Source: Opitutia bacterium (GTDB taxonomy: Bacteria; Verrucomicrobiota; Verrucomicrobiia; Opitutales; Opitutaceae). From it: a stretch of 52,222 nucleotides of DNA. The notes beneath the pieces are model-generated. The model ran no database searches and was not told where the DNA came from. It worked only from the letters and a program-made list of their open reading frames with translations. The stretch spans positions 1 through 52,222 of the forward strand of contig CANJIU010000068.1 in NCBI GenBank assembly GCA_947474365.1, in the 5' to 3' direction. Positions 42,154-52,100 of the stretch are shown here, in pieces. Position 1 is the first letter of the stretch; every line of letters begins with the position of its first letter. The translations under genes and the position numbers were made by a program.

Positions 42154-42261
42154 GACTGATAATCAAGGGGCGTTGCGATGAATCCGCCTAGCGGCCTCCA
42201 CCCACCCGCCCCCTTGCGTAGTCTCACCACCGGACCGCGCCAGGCCGGTCGGTTGCCTCAC

Positions 42262-43494
42262 TCAATGATGCCCGGAGCTGGCGGCGATCGCGCCCATCGG
42301 TTGCCCCACTCCGCGCAGCAATTCGCCGAACCAGGCGACGCCCACGTCGAAGGGCTTGCCGCCCTTGATCCGCGTGAACTCGATGGCGCGCAAGGTGTCA
42401 CCGCGGTCCTCGTCCTGCCCGACCACGCCGCTTTCGCGCCGCAAGGCGCACTCAACGGCGTGTTCACAGCAGCGCTGGATGAGCGCCAGGTCCTCCGTGT
42501 TGGCCGGAGCCGCACGGGCAAAGTATCCGCTCTTCTGCACCAGCACCTTCTCCGCCCCCAGCATCTTGGAAAACTGGTCGCCAAACCACTTGCCCGGGTT
42601 GACCGCATCGAGCTTCACGTGGCCAAACGCATCGCGCGGCACCTCCTGCCCCTTCGCAGTCATCTCTGCGACGATGCTCTCGACGCCCGCGCCCTCGCTG
42701 ATGAACAGGTTTACGTTGCCGACCCGATCCATCACGGCCTTGAGACGCGCCGCCTCAGCCGCGATGTCGAGCGAGAGCTCCGGCAGATAGACGCCGTGCA
42801 CCGCCAGCCGTTCGCGGGTCAGCCCGAGGCCCGGCGCCAGCTCGGTCTTGTCCAGCCGCGCATGATACGCCTGCGCCGTCGCCGCCGTCAGCCAGCCGCA
42901 ATTCCGTCCCATCACCTCGTGAATGATCAACATGCGGGGGTTCGCCCCGTGTTCGGCCACCACGCGCTCGAAAAACAACGCCCCCTGCTCGGCCGCCGTC
43001 CACGCTCCCAGGCTCTGGCGGATGGGTACGACGTCGTTGTCGATCGTCTTGGGCAGCCCGATGACGGTGAGCTGGTAATTGTTCTTCGCCAGATAGGCCG
43101 CGAGATCGGCCGCGGTCGTGTTGGTGTCGTCGCCGCCAATCGTGTGGAGAACGTCGACGCCGTCGCGCACGAGTTGTTCGGCCGCCACCTGGAGGGGATT
43201 CTGTCCTTCCTTCACGAGACCCCGCTTCACGCAATCCTTCACGTTGGTGAGCTTGACCCGGCTGTTGCCGATCGGGCTCCCGCCATGCCGGCGCAACACT
43301 CCGGCCGTCGCCCGCTCGGCGGCTCCCACCGCGATGCTATCGCCGAGCAGCAGGCCCTTGTAGCCGCCGCGGTAGCAGATGATTTGGATGTCACCCGCAA
43401 TCTGGGTGTAGCGTTCGATCAAACCGGCGATCGAGGCGCTGAGACACGGGGCGAGCCCGCCTGCGGTGAGAAGTGCAACTTTCTTGGGACGCAT
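42262..43494 (-). CDS. pfp: 6-phosphofructokinase, pyrophosphate-dependent type
   Basis: 410 residues from the ATG at 43494. PFK signatures: L-T-A-G-G-L-A-P (9-16), Y-R-G-G-Y-K-G-L, G120-G-D-D-T124, P148-K-T-I-D-N-D154 and M-G-R-N-C-G-W. The second Asp of G-G-D-D-T (Gly in ATP enzymes) and the Lys of P-K-T-I-D-N-D are the known marks of PPi use, so it should convert fructose 6-phosphate and PPi to fructose 1,6-bisphosphate and Pi reversibly in glycolysis. No ATP-PFK is seen here. It stands alone, 55 bases downstream of a tRNA gene on the same strand. Cytoplasmic. Confidence 0.92.
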   Translation of the reverse strand: MRPKKVALLTAGGLAPCLSASIAGLIERYTQIAGDIQIICYRGGYKGLLLGDSIAVGAAERATAGVLRRHGGSPIGNSRVKLTNVKDCVKRGLVKEGQNPLQVAAEQLVRDGVDVLHTIGGDDTNTTAADLAAYLAKNNYQLTVIGLPKTIDNDVVPIRQSLGAWTAAEQGALFFERVVAEHGANPRMLIIHEVMGRNCGWLTAATAQAYHARLDKTELAPGLGLTRERLAVHGVYLPELSLDIAAEAARLKAVMDRVGNVNLFISEGAGVESIVAEMTAKGQEVPRDAFGHVKLDAVNPGKWFGDQFSKMLGAEKVLVQKSGYFARAAPANTEDLALIQRCCEHAVECALRRESGVVGQDEDRGDTLRAIEFTRIKGGKPFDVGVAWFGELLRGVGQPMGAIAASSGHH

Positions 43495-43549
43495 GGTGTA
43501 CACAGCACAGCAAACCCCGGGCCGGTGGGGCAAGCCCGCAGCGAAAACC

Positions 43550-43625
43550 TGGTGCCCCCACCCAGACTCGAACTGGGATAATTCGTTTAGGAAACGAACG
43601 CTCTATCCACTTGAGCTATGGGGAC
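43550..43625 (-). tRNA. tRNA-Arg (anticodon CCU)
   Basis: 76 nt with encoded CCA. The acceptor stem GTCCCCA pairs with TGGGGGC (one G-T pair), followed by discriminator A and CCA. The D-arm is GCTC/GAGC, the anticodon stem TTCGT/ACGAA with loop TTCCTAA (anticodon CCT), and the T-arm CCCAG-TTCGAGT-CTGGG. It reads AGG codons, rare in GC-rich genomes. No integrase or direct repeat of its 3' end was seen nearby. Confidence 0.95.
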
Positions 43626-43769
43626 CGCGAGGAGACCCGAACAAATGAACTTGGCGAACGGGGTCAATTCCCGACGGCACCGCGGCCGCCGTCCGAAATC
43701 GTCCCGCCGTCGCGACGCGGCCAAAAACGGCCATTGCCGACCCGCGCAACGCCGGGCAAATCCAGTGCC

Positions 43770-44459
43770 ATGAGTGTCGCGTCAAAAGTTCGGCTGGTCG
43801 CAGTGATCGGAGGCAGCGGAGCGGGCAAGAGCTGGCTGATCTCCCGGCTGTGCCGGGCGATCGGACGCGACGCCTGCCACCTGCAGCTCGATGATTTTTA
43901 TCGCGACCGCTCGCATCTCCCGCTGCGCCGCCGGCCGCAGGTCAACTTCGATCTGCCCCGCGCCGTCGACTGGGAGGCGTTTGAGCGCGTACTCCGCGAC
44001 TGCGCCGCCGGCCGCGCGACGGTCGTGCCGAAGTACGATTTTGCCACCTATACCCAGCTCAAAGGGAAACATCGCTGGAAACCGCGCCCAATCGTTTTCG
44101 TTGACGGGCTGTGGCTGCTGCGAAAACCCCGCATTAGAAAACTCTTCGATCTGACACTCTTCCTCGACATCCCCACCGACGTGCGTTGCGCTCGCCGTCG
44201 AGCCCGGGACGTGGTGGAACGGGGCTACACCCCCGACCGGGTGGAGCACCAATTGCGCACCGCAGTGGTTCCAATGCACAATCGCTTCGTCGAGTCGCAA
44301 AAAGAGGTGGCTGATCTCGTGCTTCACCAGCCGTACGAAAAAGCGGCGGTCGCCGACTTGGCCGCGCGACTCGGGACGCTGCGATCCGAAGTCACGCCCC
44401 GCCCGGCGCGCGGCCTGCAGGCCAGAATCGAAAAAGCGCTCCTCGCCAAGAACGGTTGA
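43770..44459 (+). CDS. uridine kinase-like P-loop kinase
   Basis: 229 residues from the ATG at 43770; the frame is open further upstream, but that part covers the tRNA on the other strand. Walker A is G14-G-S-G-A-G-K-S21. A nucleoside-binding D-D-F-Y-R-D-R segment follows (41-47), then F-D-L-P-R-A-V-D-W, V-F-V-D-G-L-W-L-L (Walker B like) and R-R-x-R-D-V-V-E-R-G (lid). These are the features of the uridine kinase/phosphoribulokinase family, so phosphorylation of uridine or cytidine is the best guess; other small-molecule kinases of the family cannot be excluded. Cytoplasmic, no clear operon partner. Confidence 0.82.
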   Translation: MSVASKVRLVAVIGGSGAGKSWLISRLCRAIGRDACHLQLDDFYRDRSHLPLRRRPQVNFDLPRAVDWEAFERVLRDCAAGRATVVPKYDFATYTQLKGKHRWKPRPIVFVDGLWLLRKPRIRKLFDLTLFLDIPTDVRCARRRARDVVERGYTPDRVEHQLRTAVVPMHNRFVESQKEVADLVLHQPYEKAAVADLAARLGTLRSEVTPRPARGLQARIEKALLAKNG

Positions 44460-44760
44460 GGCCGGTTGGCGCGGTCCGCCGAAGGCGCGGTTCGCAGCGG
44501 GCTGGGACTGGTATTTGATCTGGGCCACGTTCGTTTGAAATCAAAAGGCTCCTCGCCTCGGTCACTACGTGGCTGTTCGTCGCCTTCACCGCCTTGCCCG
44601 CCGTCGCCGGCGAAGTCGGCAGTCGCCGGCAACACCGCGTTGGCCGCGCACAGACGAGGGCGCGTGAGGCTCCGTCCGCGCGCCGCGACGCTCTATCTCC
44701 AAGAACGAATTCGACAAAAGGAAAATATTTCCGCACACCGCCGCTCAGGATTTCCGTCCC
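44460..44760. other. intergenic region upstream of the ECF sigma gene
   Basis: 301 bases with no supported gene. One frame (about 44525-44615) reads like a signal peptide (R-L-L-A-S-V-T-T-W-L-F-V-A-F-T-A-L-P-A-V-A-G) but has no ATG, GTG or TTG in a suitable place and no domain after it. The sigma-factor promoter is expected in the last 100 bases, where the sequence becomes A-rich (GACAAAAGGAAAATATTT). Confidence 0.5.
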
Positions 44761-45303
44761 ATGCCCCCGACCGATTCCGATCTCGCCCGCTGGTTTGTCG
44801 ACCAGGTCCAGCCTCATGAGTCGCTGCTGCGCTCGTGGCTGCACCGGCGATTCGAGCGAAACATCGATGTCGATGATATCGTGCAGGAAGCCTACGCGCG
44901 CATTTTGCAGGCGCGGCAAAACGGGGTTCTCGCTTCGCCCCGGGCCTTTCTTTTCGCCACCGCGCGCAATCTGGCCCTCGATCGGTTACGCCGCCATGAA
45001 GTTTCCCGCACCGATCTCTTGGGGGATTTCGACTCGCTGCACGTCTTGGATGAGCGCGATGGCATTCCCGAGACCGTCGCCCGCCACCAGGAACTCTCCC
45101 TTTTGACCGACGCCATTCAATCCCTCCCGGCCCGATGCCGCCAGATTCTCACGCTCCGCAAGCTGTACGGCTTGTCGCACCGTGAGATCGCGGCGCGTCT
45201 CGGCTTATCCGAGAGCACGGTCTCAAATCAGATCACCATCGGCATCGGAAAATGCACCGACTACTTTGCCGAGCACGGGGACGGCGCCGGTCCCGCGCGA
45301 TGA
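44761..45303 (+). CDS. ECF sigma factor, FecI-like
   Basis: 180 residues with region 2 (about 20-90: D-V-D-D-I-V-Q-E-A-Y-A-R-I and R-A-F-L-F-A-T-A-R-N-L-A-L-D-R-L-R-R) and region 4 (about 115-170: L-P-A-R-C-R-Q-I-L-T-L-R-K-L-Y-G-L-S-H-R-E-I-A-A-R-L-G-L-S-E-S-T-V). It should direct RNA polymerase to the receptor genes downstream when released by the FecR-like protein, whose ATG overlaps its stop (ATGA). This order, with a receptor bearing an STN domain after it, is the Fec-type surface signalling layout. Confidence 0.93.
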   Translation: MPPTDSDLARWFVDQVQPHESLLRSWLHRRFERNIDVDDIVQEAYARILQARQNGVLASPRAFLFATARNLALDRLRRHEVSRTDLLGDFDSLHVLDERDGIPETVARHQELSLLTDAIQSLPARCRQILTLRKLYGLSHREIAARLGLSESTVSNQITIGIGKCTDYFAEHGDGAGPAR

Positions 45304-46304
45304 GTTCCTTGCCCGACGATCTGCGCGTGAAGCGCACCGCTGCCGAATGGGTGACGAAACACGACCGCGGGCTCACCCCCGGCGAGCAGGATCAGTTCTT
45401 CCAGTGGCTCGCCGCCGACCCCCGCCATGGCGCCTGGTTTTCACGCCACCGCGCCGGCTGGCAACGGCTTGATCGCCTCGCCGAGTGGCGACCGGAGCAC
45501 GGCTCCGAGCCCAATCCCGACGTGCTCGCCCGCCCGACGCACCGCCCGCGTTGGGCGCGCCCGCTCTTCATCGGTGCTCTCGCGGCCAGCCTGGCATTTG
45601 CGGCCGTGGGATTTTGGCCAAGTGCACCGTCATTCAACGCCGCACCCATCGCTGCGCGCACCTCCTCCGATGGCTACGAACGCCGGGTGCTGGAGGACGG
45701 CTCGGTGGTGGAGCTGAACCACGGCGCCGAGATCGATGTCCACTTCACGGCGGCGGAGCGTCGCGTCGTGCTGCGTCGCGGCGAGGCCCTGTTTACCGTG
45801 GCCAAAAATCCGCTGCGCCGTTTCGTCGTGCGCGCGCGCGGGGTCGACGTGCGCGCTATTGGCACTGAGTTCAACGTGCGCCTCGAGCCGGCTTCCGTGG
45901 CGGTGCTCGTGACCGAGGGGCGGGTCCAGGTTGCCCCGCCGGCGCTCGCGGCCACCGACCCACTGCCGACGGCCGTGGCCGGCGAACACGTCCTCGTTTC
46001 CCTCGGCGCCGGAACCGCCCCGCAGATTACCAAGACCACCGAAGCCCAGCTCGAGCAGGTAAGGGCGTGGCGGCCGCAGCTCCTGGATTTTTCCTCGACG
46101 CCGCTCGCCCAGGTGCTCGCCGAACTTAACCGCCGCAACCGGGTGCAGATCGTCCTGAATGATCCCGCCAGCGCCCGCGTGCCGGTGGTCGCCTCGATTC
46201 GCTCGGATAACATCGAAGGCTTCGTCAGTCAGGTCACCACCGCGGTCGGCCTCCGCGCCGAACGCCGAGGGGAGTACGAGATCGTGCTGCACGCGGCCAG
46301 GTAG
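45300..46304 (+). CDS. FecR-family anti-sigma regulator
   Basis: 334 residues from the ATG at 45300 overlapping the sigma stop. N-terminal cytoplasmic DUF4880-like part (W-x-x-x-H-D-R-G-L-T-P-G-E-Q-D-Q-F-F-Q-W-L), one membrane helix (about 84-106), and the periplasmic FecR domain (about 120-215; V-L-E-D-G-S-V-V-E-L-N, G-E-A-L-F-T-V, G-T-E-F-N-V-R). A C-terminal STN-like domain (about 262-330; L-D-F-S-S-T-P-L-A-Q-V-L-A-E-L-N-R-R) should contact the receptor's STN domain. It relays receptor occupancy to the sigma factor. Confidence 0.92.
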   Translation: MSSLPDDLRVKRTAAEWVTKHDRGLTPGEQDQFFQWLAADPRHGAWFSRHRAGWQRLDRLAEWRPEHGSEPNPDVLARPTHRPRWARPLFIGALAASLAFAAVGFWPSAPSFNAAPIAARTSSDGYERRVLEDGSVVELNHGAEIDVHFTAAERRVVLRRGEALFTVAKNPLRRFVVRARGVDVRAIGTEFNVRLEPASVAVLVTEGRVQVAPPALAATDPLPTAVAGEHVLVSLGAGTAPQITKTTEAQLEQVRAWRPQLLDFSSTPLAQVLAELNRRNRVQIVLNDPASARVPVVASIRSDNIEGFVSQVTTAVGLRAERRGEYEIVLHAAR

Positions 46305-46432
46305 GAGACTCTTCCCCTCGCACGGACGGCCCACCCTCCGCCCGGACCACGACGGATGAATTTTGAGAAATTTTTTTGGGGGAGGTCTCGCCCTCAGACG
46401 TCTTGTTCGCGAACGTGCCCCGCCTGCCCCCC

Positions 46433-49072
46433 ATGCTCCGCCGACCGTCCCTCCGTATCCCCCCGCCGTTGGGGCGACTTTTCCTTGGCTTCCGACTGCT
46501 CCTGGTTGCGCTGATCGCGCGTACAACGCTTGCTGCGGCTGATCCCGCGGAAGGCACCCGCCCCTTCGATGTTCCCGCGGGCGAAGCCGTGGACACCCTG
46601 AAACGCGCCGCCCAGCAGGGTGGCGTGGAAATCTTTTTTCTGGCGGAAATCGTCCGTGGCATCCGAACCGCCGCCGTTCGCGGTGACTTCACTCCCCGGG
46701 AAGCTCTCGACCGTCTGGTGCGCCAGACTGGGCTGCTGGTCGTGCAAGACGCCACGACTGGCACATTGACCGTCACCCGCCAAGGCCCGGCGAAATCCGA
46801 CCCTCCTGATTCCACCGCAACCCCTCTTCCCACCACCATGAAAAAATCCCTCCCCGCCCGCTTCATGCTCGCGCTCGCCGCCGCCGGCTCCGCGCACGCC
46901 GCGCAGCCCGCCACACCGACCGATTCGGAAGTTGTAACCCTTAACGCCTTCACGGTCTCCGCCACTGACACCAGCGGCTATCGCGCGGAAAAAACCGTCT
47001 CCGGCACGCTCATCGCGACCGACGTGAAGAGCATGCCCGCCAGCATCCAGGTCGTCACTGGGGCGTTGCTGGAGGACATGGATACCCGCCGCGTCGAGGA
47101 CTCGATTCGCTTCATCAGCGGCGTCGGCCTGGCCGCGCGCAACGAGGGCGCGGCGGGCGGCACCCGCAGCGAACAGTTCGTCGTGCGCGGCTTCCAAACC
47201 TCGCAGGTGCTGCGCAACGGCATCCGGATGCAGGGCATCACCAATTCCGCGAATCTCGAACGCATCGAGGTCCTCAAGGGGCCCAGTTCGATCTTCTTCG
47301 GCGCGGCCGATCCCGGCGGCGTGATCAATGTCATCACCAAGCGCCCGCTCAGCGAGCGCTACGGCGCGGTGCGACTCGGCTTCGGCGACGACAATTACAA
47401 ATACGCCGAGTTCGATTTCAACCAGCCCATCGTCGCAAAGCAGCTGCTCTTCCGCGTCATGGGCTCGCGCCTCGACACCGACGGCTGGCGGAAATTCTGG
47501 CACGACAACCAGACGTTCCTCAGCGCCGTCGCCGAGTGGAATCCCACCACCACGACCCGCATCACGGTGGACGCCCAGTATCGGCGGCAAACCGGCGTAC
47601 AGGAGCGGCTCGGCGACGTCTTTCTCACCACGGACAAACCGGCACCGTTTACCCAGCAGCTCCTGACCGGGGCGGCCCTGCAGCGCAGCATTGAACTGGG
47701 AGCACTGACTCCGACCGACACCTATGACGACCTGGCGACGTTTCACTCCATTACCCTCGCGCAGAAACTGGTCGACCGCGTGCTCGTCAGCGCCGTCTAT
47801 GGCGCGAGCGACGGCAACCGGCTCCAGCGCACGACCGTCACGCGCAACCGGATCGCGGTGAACGACAACTATTCCTATTTCGATCGTCCCGGCATCGTGT
47901 CGATCGGCGCCGTCAACCGCACGCTGAACGTCAACGTCCTGGTGTCCTACGATCTGCTCCGCACCAAAAACAAACTCGTGGCGGGCTGGGATCGCTCCGA
48001 GGCCGGCAACAAGGAATTGCTCTTCGCCTACGTCAACGCCAGCCCCTTCACGACGAAACGGTTTCTCTTCGACGCCGGTTCCGACGCGGCCACCTTCGGC
48101 GTGAAGAAATATCCGACGCTCGACGAAATCGGCACCCCGGGCGGACCGGGCGCGGTCACGAACAATCCTTGGAACAAGCCGATCTGGCAGCAGGGCGCCT
48201 ACCTGACCAATCAGATGAGCCTGCTCGGCGACCGGCTGACGCTGCTCGGCGGCACGCGCTGGAGCGACCTCCGCGCCCAAGGGAAGACGGCGTGGACCCC
48301 GCAGTACGGCGCGACCTATGCCATCACGCCCGACATCTCCGCCTACACGCTCTACTCGGAATCCTTCAAGCCCAACGGCCGCGCCAGCACGATTGATCCG
48401 ACCTCGCCCTTCTTTCCCCCTGAGAACGGCGTCGGCAAGGAAGCCGGCCTCAAGTTCTCCCTCGTGAAGAACAAGCTCACCGGCACCGTCGCCTTCTTCC
48501 GGGTGGACAAGAAGAACGTCCGCCGCGTCAACTCGGGTGCGGCCGTCCTTGGCATCAATGGCGCCTCGCTCACCGACGGCGAGCGCTCCGACGGCTACGA
48601 AATGGATCTGGTCTGGACGCCCACGAAGAATTTCACCGCGATCCTCTCCGGTGCGCACATCAACGCGCGCGTCGTCGCCGACGTCATCAACACCGCCAGT
48701 TCCCCGGATCTCAATGGTGACGGAAAACCCGATACGCTCGGCCTGCCGCTCGTCGGCAATTCGCCGAATTCCTACGCCCTCTGGACGAAATACGAGTTTA
48801 CGCAGGCACCCGTCCAAGGCCTTTCGCTCAGCCTGGGCTATCAGCGGCGGCAGGGCCCGATTCCCCTCGACGCCTCGTTTGCGCGGAAGTTTGTAGTGCA
48901 GGATTCGTATGACCGGCTCGACCTGGTCGCCGCCTATTCCACGCGCCTCTTCCAGCGCCGGGTCCGGTTCCAACTGAACGTGAACAACGTGACGGACAAT
49001 TTCTATGCGGACCGTTCGCTCGGCTACGCCAATCCCCGCAATTGGCGACTGTCCGCCGGCACCACGTTCTAA
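46433..49072 (+). CDS. TonB-dependent receptor with STN signalling domain and internal second signal-like segment
   Basis: 879 residues from the ATG at 46433; a TTG at 46376 would add 19 residues before the signal peptide and is less likely. Residues 1-35 are a signal peptide and 43-116 an STN domain (R-P-F-D-V-P-A-G-E-A-V-D-T-L). At residue 136 an in-frame ATG (46838) opens a second perfect signal-like stretch (M-K-K-S-L-P-A-R-F-M-L-A-L-A-A-A-G-S-A-H-A), followed by V-V-T-L-N-A-F-T-V-S-A (TonB-box position), the plug (T-L-I-A-T-D-V-K-S-M-P-A-S-I-Q-V-V; V-L-K-G-P-S-S-I-F-F-G) and a 22-strand-type barrel ending in T-T-F. The plug resembles siderophore receptors. It follows FecR by 128 bases, so ligand binding probably induces its own expression. 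Confidence 0.92.
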   Translation: MLRRPSLRIPPPLGRLFLGFRLLLVALIARTTLAAADPAEGTRPFDVPAGEAVDTLKRAAQQGGVEIFFLAEIVRGIRTAAVRGDFTPREALDRLVRQTGLLVVQDATTGTLTVTRQGPAKSDPPDSTATPLPTTMKKSLPARFMLALAAAGSAHAAQPATPTDSEVVTLNAFTVSATDTSGYRAEKTVSGTLIATDVKSMPASIQVVTGALLEDMDTRRVEDSIRFISGVGLAARNEGAAGGTRSEQFVVRGFQTSQVLRNGIRMQGITNSANLERIEVLKGPSSIFFGAADPGGVINVITKRPLSERYGAVRLGFGDDNYKYAEFDFNQPIVAKQLLFRVMGSRLDTDGWRKFWHDNQTFLSAVAEWNPTTTTRITVDAQYRRQTGVQERLGDVFLTTDKPAPFTQQLLTGAALQRSIELGALTPTDTYDDLATFHSITLAQKLVDRVLVSAVYGASDGNRLQRTTVTRNRIAVNDNYSYFDRPGIVSIGAVNRTLNVNVLVSYDLLRTKNKLVAGWDRSEAGNKELLFAYVNASPFTTKRFLFDAGSDAATFGVKKYPTLDEIGTPGGPGAVTNNPWNKPIWQQGAYLTNQMSLLGDRLTLLGGTRWSDLRAQGKTAWTPQYGATYAITPDISAYTLYSESFKPNGRASTIDPTSPFFPPENGVGKEAGLKFSLVKNKLTGTVAFFRVDKKNVRRVNSGAAVLGINGASLTDGERSDGYEMDLVWTPTKNFTAILSGAHINARVVADVINTASSPDLNGDGKPDTLGLPLVGNSPNSYALWTKYEFTQAPVQGLSLSLGYQRRQGPIPLDASFARKFVVQDSYDRLDLVAAYSTRLFQRRVRFQLNVNNVTDNFYADRSLGYANPRNWRLSAGTTF

Positions 49073-49103
49073 GCGGCGGACGGCTGCCTTCCTTTTCTCC
49101 AGC

Positions 49104-52100
49104 GTGAAATTCCTCCTGCTCGTCCCCGCCCTCTCGCACCGCGCGGCGTTCCGACCTTCCTGGGCGCCGCGTCGCGGATTTGCCCTGCTGTGGGTCGGAC
49201 TACTGATGACGGGCTCGTCGGCCCGCGCGCAGCAACCGATGGAGACTGGCATCATCACCGGGCGGATTTTCAATCCGGCCCAGGGCGAATACCTCCGCAA
49301 CGCCGAGGTGCGAATCGCCGGCGGGCCCGCGGCCGTGTCGGAGAGCGGTGGCCTTTACCGGCTCTCCGGCGTCACCCCCGGCGAGGTCACCCTCGTCGTC
49401 ACCTACACCGGCTACACGAGTGCGACCGCGGTGGTGCGGGTGTCGTCGGGCCAGACCGTGACGCGTGATTTCGAACTCACGAGTTCGCTGCAAGGTCTGG
49501 CGGCGGACGGGACGGTGAAGCTCGACGCCTTTGTCGTCTCCAGCCAGCGCGAGGGCAACGCGAAGGCGATCATGGAACAGCGCAACTCGATGAACGTCAC
49601 CAACAGCGTCTCCTCCGACGTCTTTGGTGATGTCGCCGAAGGAAATGTCGGGGAGTTTCTCAAGCATCTGCCCGGCGTGAACTACGATTCGACCGACGGC
49701 ACGGTGCGCTATGTCTCGCTCCGCGGCTTGGGATCGGAATACGCCGGAGTGACGGTCGACGGCATGAATTTCCCCAGCGCGGACGCCAACGCCTCCGCCG
49801 GCCGCGCGTTCAGCTTTGAACAGGTGTCGCTCAGCGCGATGGAGTCGATCGAGATTTCCAAGACGATTAGCGCCGATGTCGACGCCAGTTCGCCGGCGGG
49901 CACGATCAACCTGAAGACCAAGCGCGCCTTTGACCGGGCCGGCCGGCGCATCTCGGCCTCGGCCAGCCTCACCGGGCAGTCGGACCAGTTCACGCTGCGC
50001 CGGAACTACGGCCCCGGCGACGATCGGTCGCGCAAGATTTTTCCCAGCGCCCAATTCGAATACTCCGACATTTTTCTGAACAAGCGCCTTGGCCTCGTCA
50101 TCGGCGTGAGCGAGTCGAATTCCTACCTCCAGAGGGCGCCGACCACGATGACGTACAATTACACGCCGACGGCGGCCTCGCCCGACCCGATTGCGCTCAC
50201 GGCCATCGCCGCGCAACAGATCCACCAGACGATCGAGCGCTTCGCCTCGTCGTTGACGGCCGATTTCAAGGCGACGCCGCATCTCGTGCTCTCGTTGAGC
50301 GTGATGTACAACCACTCCGACGTGTGGTCGGGGCAGCGCACGGCGACCTTCAACACCGGGGCACGCACCACCCAGGTCGCGGGAGCGAGCACGCTCACGA
50401 ATTTCACGACCACCGCCAACGCGAACTTCACGATCGATCCGCAGGGCGTGGCCAAGGTCGGCAATGGCAAGTCCTACCTGCCGCGCTTCGAGTACACGAA
50501 CGGAGACCTGACGGTCGAGGGCCGCTTCAACGTCTCCGATTCCGTCAGCGGTTACGATCCGATGAAGTATCGCGACTCAGTCTTTTCCCCCGGCGTGCAG
50601 ACGCTCTCCAACGTGCGCTTTAGCGCGGTCCGCTCCGCCCTGAACGACGGTGGCTGGAAAATCACGCAGACCACCGGCGGGGATTGGAACAACGGCGCCC
50701 TCTTCACCTCGCCGGCGATTATCGTGAACGACGGCCGCTATGCCGACGACAAACTCTACACCGGCGAAGGCATCGTCACGTTTCGCACGCGCCAATTTCT
50801 CCCCGTGATCTGGAAGGCGGGCGCCAAGTGGAAGCGCGAGGTCCGCGATTTCCAAAACCGGCGCTCGGCCTCATTCTACACTTACACCGGGCCCGGCGCC
50901 GGCGTCGGCGTGTGGCGTGACTACCGCTCGCGGCTGACCTTGGATTTCAGCGAGCAGAATCTTTACATCACGTCCAACGGCGGCGGCGGCGTGTTCCTGC
51001 CCGACATCATGAAAGTGGCGGAGACGTTCCGGGCGCACCCGGACTACTTCACCTCGTCGATGACCGGCACCGACTTCTACAACGCCACGGTCGCGAACGC
51101 GAAACAGTACCAGGAGGACATCCATTCGCTCTACCTGATGGGGACGACAAAGATTGGCCGGCTGAACCTGCGCGCCGGCGTGCGGCGCGAGGAGACCGAC
51201 ACCGACTCGCTGGAGTTCGATGCGCGTTCCTCCCGCGAGGTCGCGGCCGCGGGATTCGCCGTCTCGGCGGGACGCGCGACCACCATCCCGGGGGTGCAAT
51301 ACCAGTTCATGTCGCGGCCGCGCGTTCATCGTCTCGGAAATTACGACAATCTCTTTCCGAGTGCTTCGGCGAAATACAATCTGACGCGCACCCTCGACCT
51401 GCAGGTCGGGATGAGCAAGACGGTCAAGCGGCCGCAATTCGGAGACGTGGCCGGCGTCTGGGTGATCAACGACGACACGCTCACGATCACGGCGCCCAAC
51501 GCGAATCTGAAGCCCGAGACCTCGACCAACTATTCCGTGCGCCTCGCCCAGTACTTCGAGCCGGTCGGCCTCGTCGCGATTAACTTTTTCCAGAACGACA
51601 TCCAGGGCCTCCACCTCGCCAACACGCGCGTCAGCGGCACCCAGTTCAACGCCGACAACCCGAGCTACGACAATTACACCTTTGTCACCACCGCGCAGAG
51701 CGCGAACAACGTCCGTCTGCGCGGCATGGAGGCGGAGTACAGCCAGAGCCTCTCGTTTCTCCCCGAGCCGTTCAAGGGCTTCGGCGTGCGCGCGAGCTAC
51801 ACCCGCAATTACGCCCAAACCATCGTCGCCAACATGACGCCGCACCTCGTGTCCGCCGGCCTCAGCTACGCCCACGGTCGCGCCAACGTCTACGCCAACA
51901 TGAACTGGGCCTCGTCGCGCCCCACCATCGCCAGCGGCACCCAATACCAGCGGCACCGGATCAACGTCGACGTCGGCGGTTCGTATCGGCTCACGACGCG
52001 GCTGAACGGATTCTTCTCCGTCCGCAACGTTCTCAACCGGCCGTTCACCCTGATGGAGCACGTGGGCAACAACCCGGACGTCGCGCGGTTCTACCAGAAA

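Larger units (their letters stand above)
41162..42261. other. gene-free 1.1-kb region with repeats and inverted repeats
   Basis: No reading frame here looks like a gene; the short open frames are repeat translations. The region holds two copies of a dispersed element, a nested palindromic segment, a long imperfect hairpin and two short palindromes (each listed separately). It contains the upstream side of the DUF1800/DUF1501 series and the downstream side of the phosphofructokinase gene, so a promoter for the former should be here. I could not place its boxes. Confidence 0.7.

Noticed and set aside
41162..42261. CRISPR array or replication origin in the repeat-bearing gap
   Set aside because: Only two long imperfect repeat copies with no regular spacing; no cas gene, no DnaA-box cluster and no origin-linked genes.
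43550..43625. tRNA-Arg as an integration site for a mobile island
   Set aside because: No integrase, no direct repeat of the tRNA 3' end and ordinary housekeeping genes on both sides.
44525..44615. Signal-peptide-like translation upstream of the sigma gene
   Set aside because: No acceptable start codon and no domain after it; a stop lies just upstream and the frame runs into the sigma gene out of phase. Possibly a gene remnant, but not supportable.
46394..49300. 968-codon minus-strand open frame across the STN receptor
   Set aside because: Antisense to a clear TonB-dependent receptor; low-complexity charged translation.
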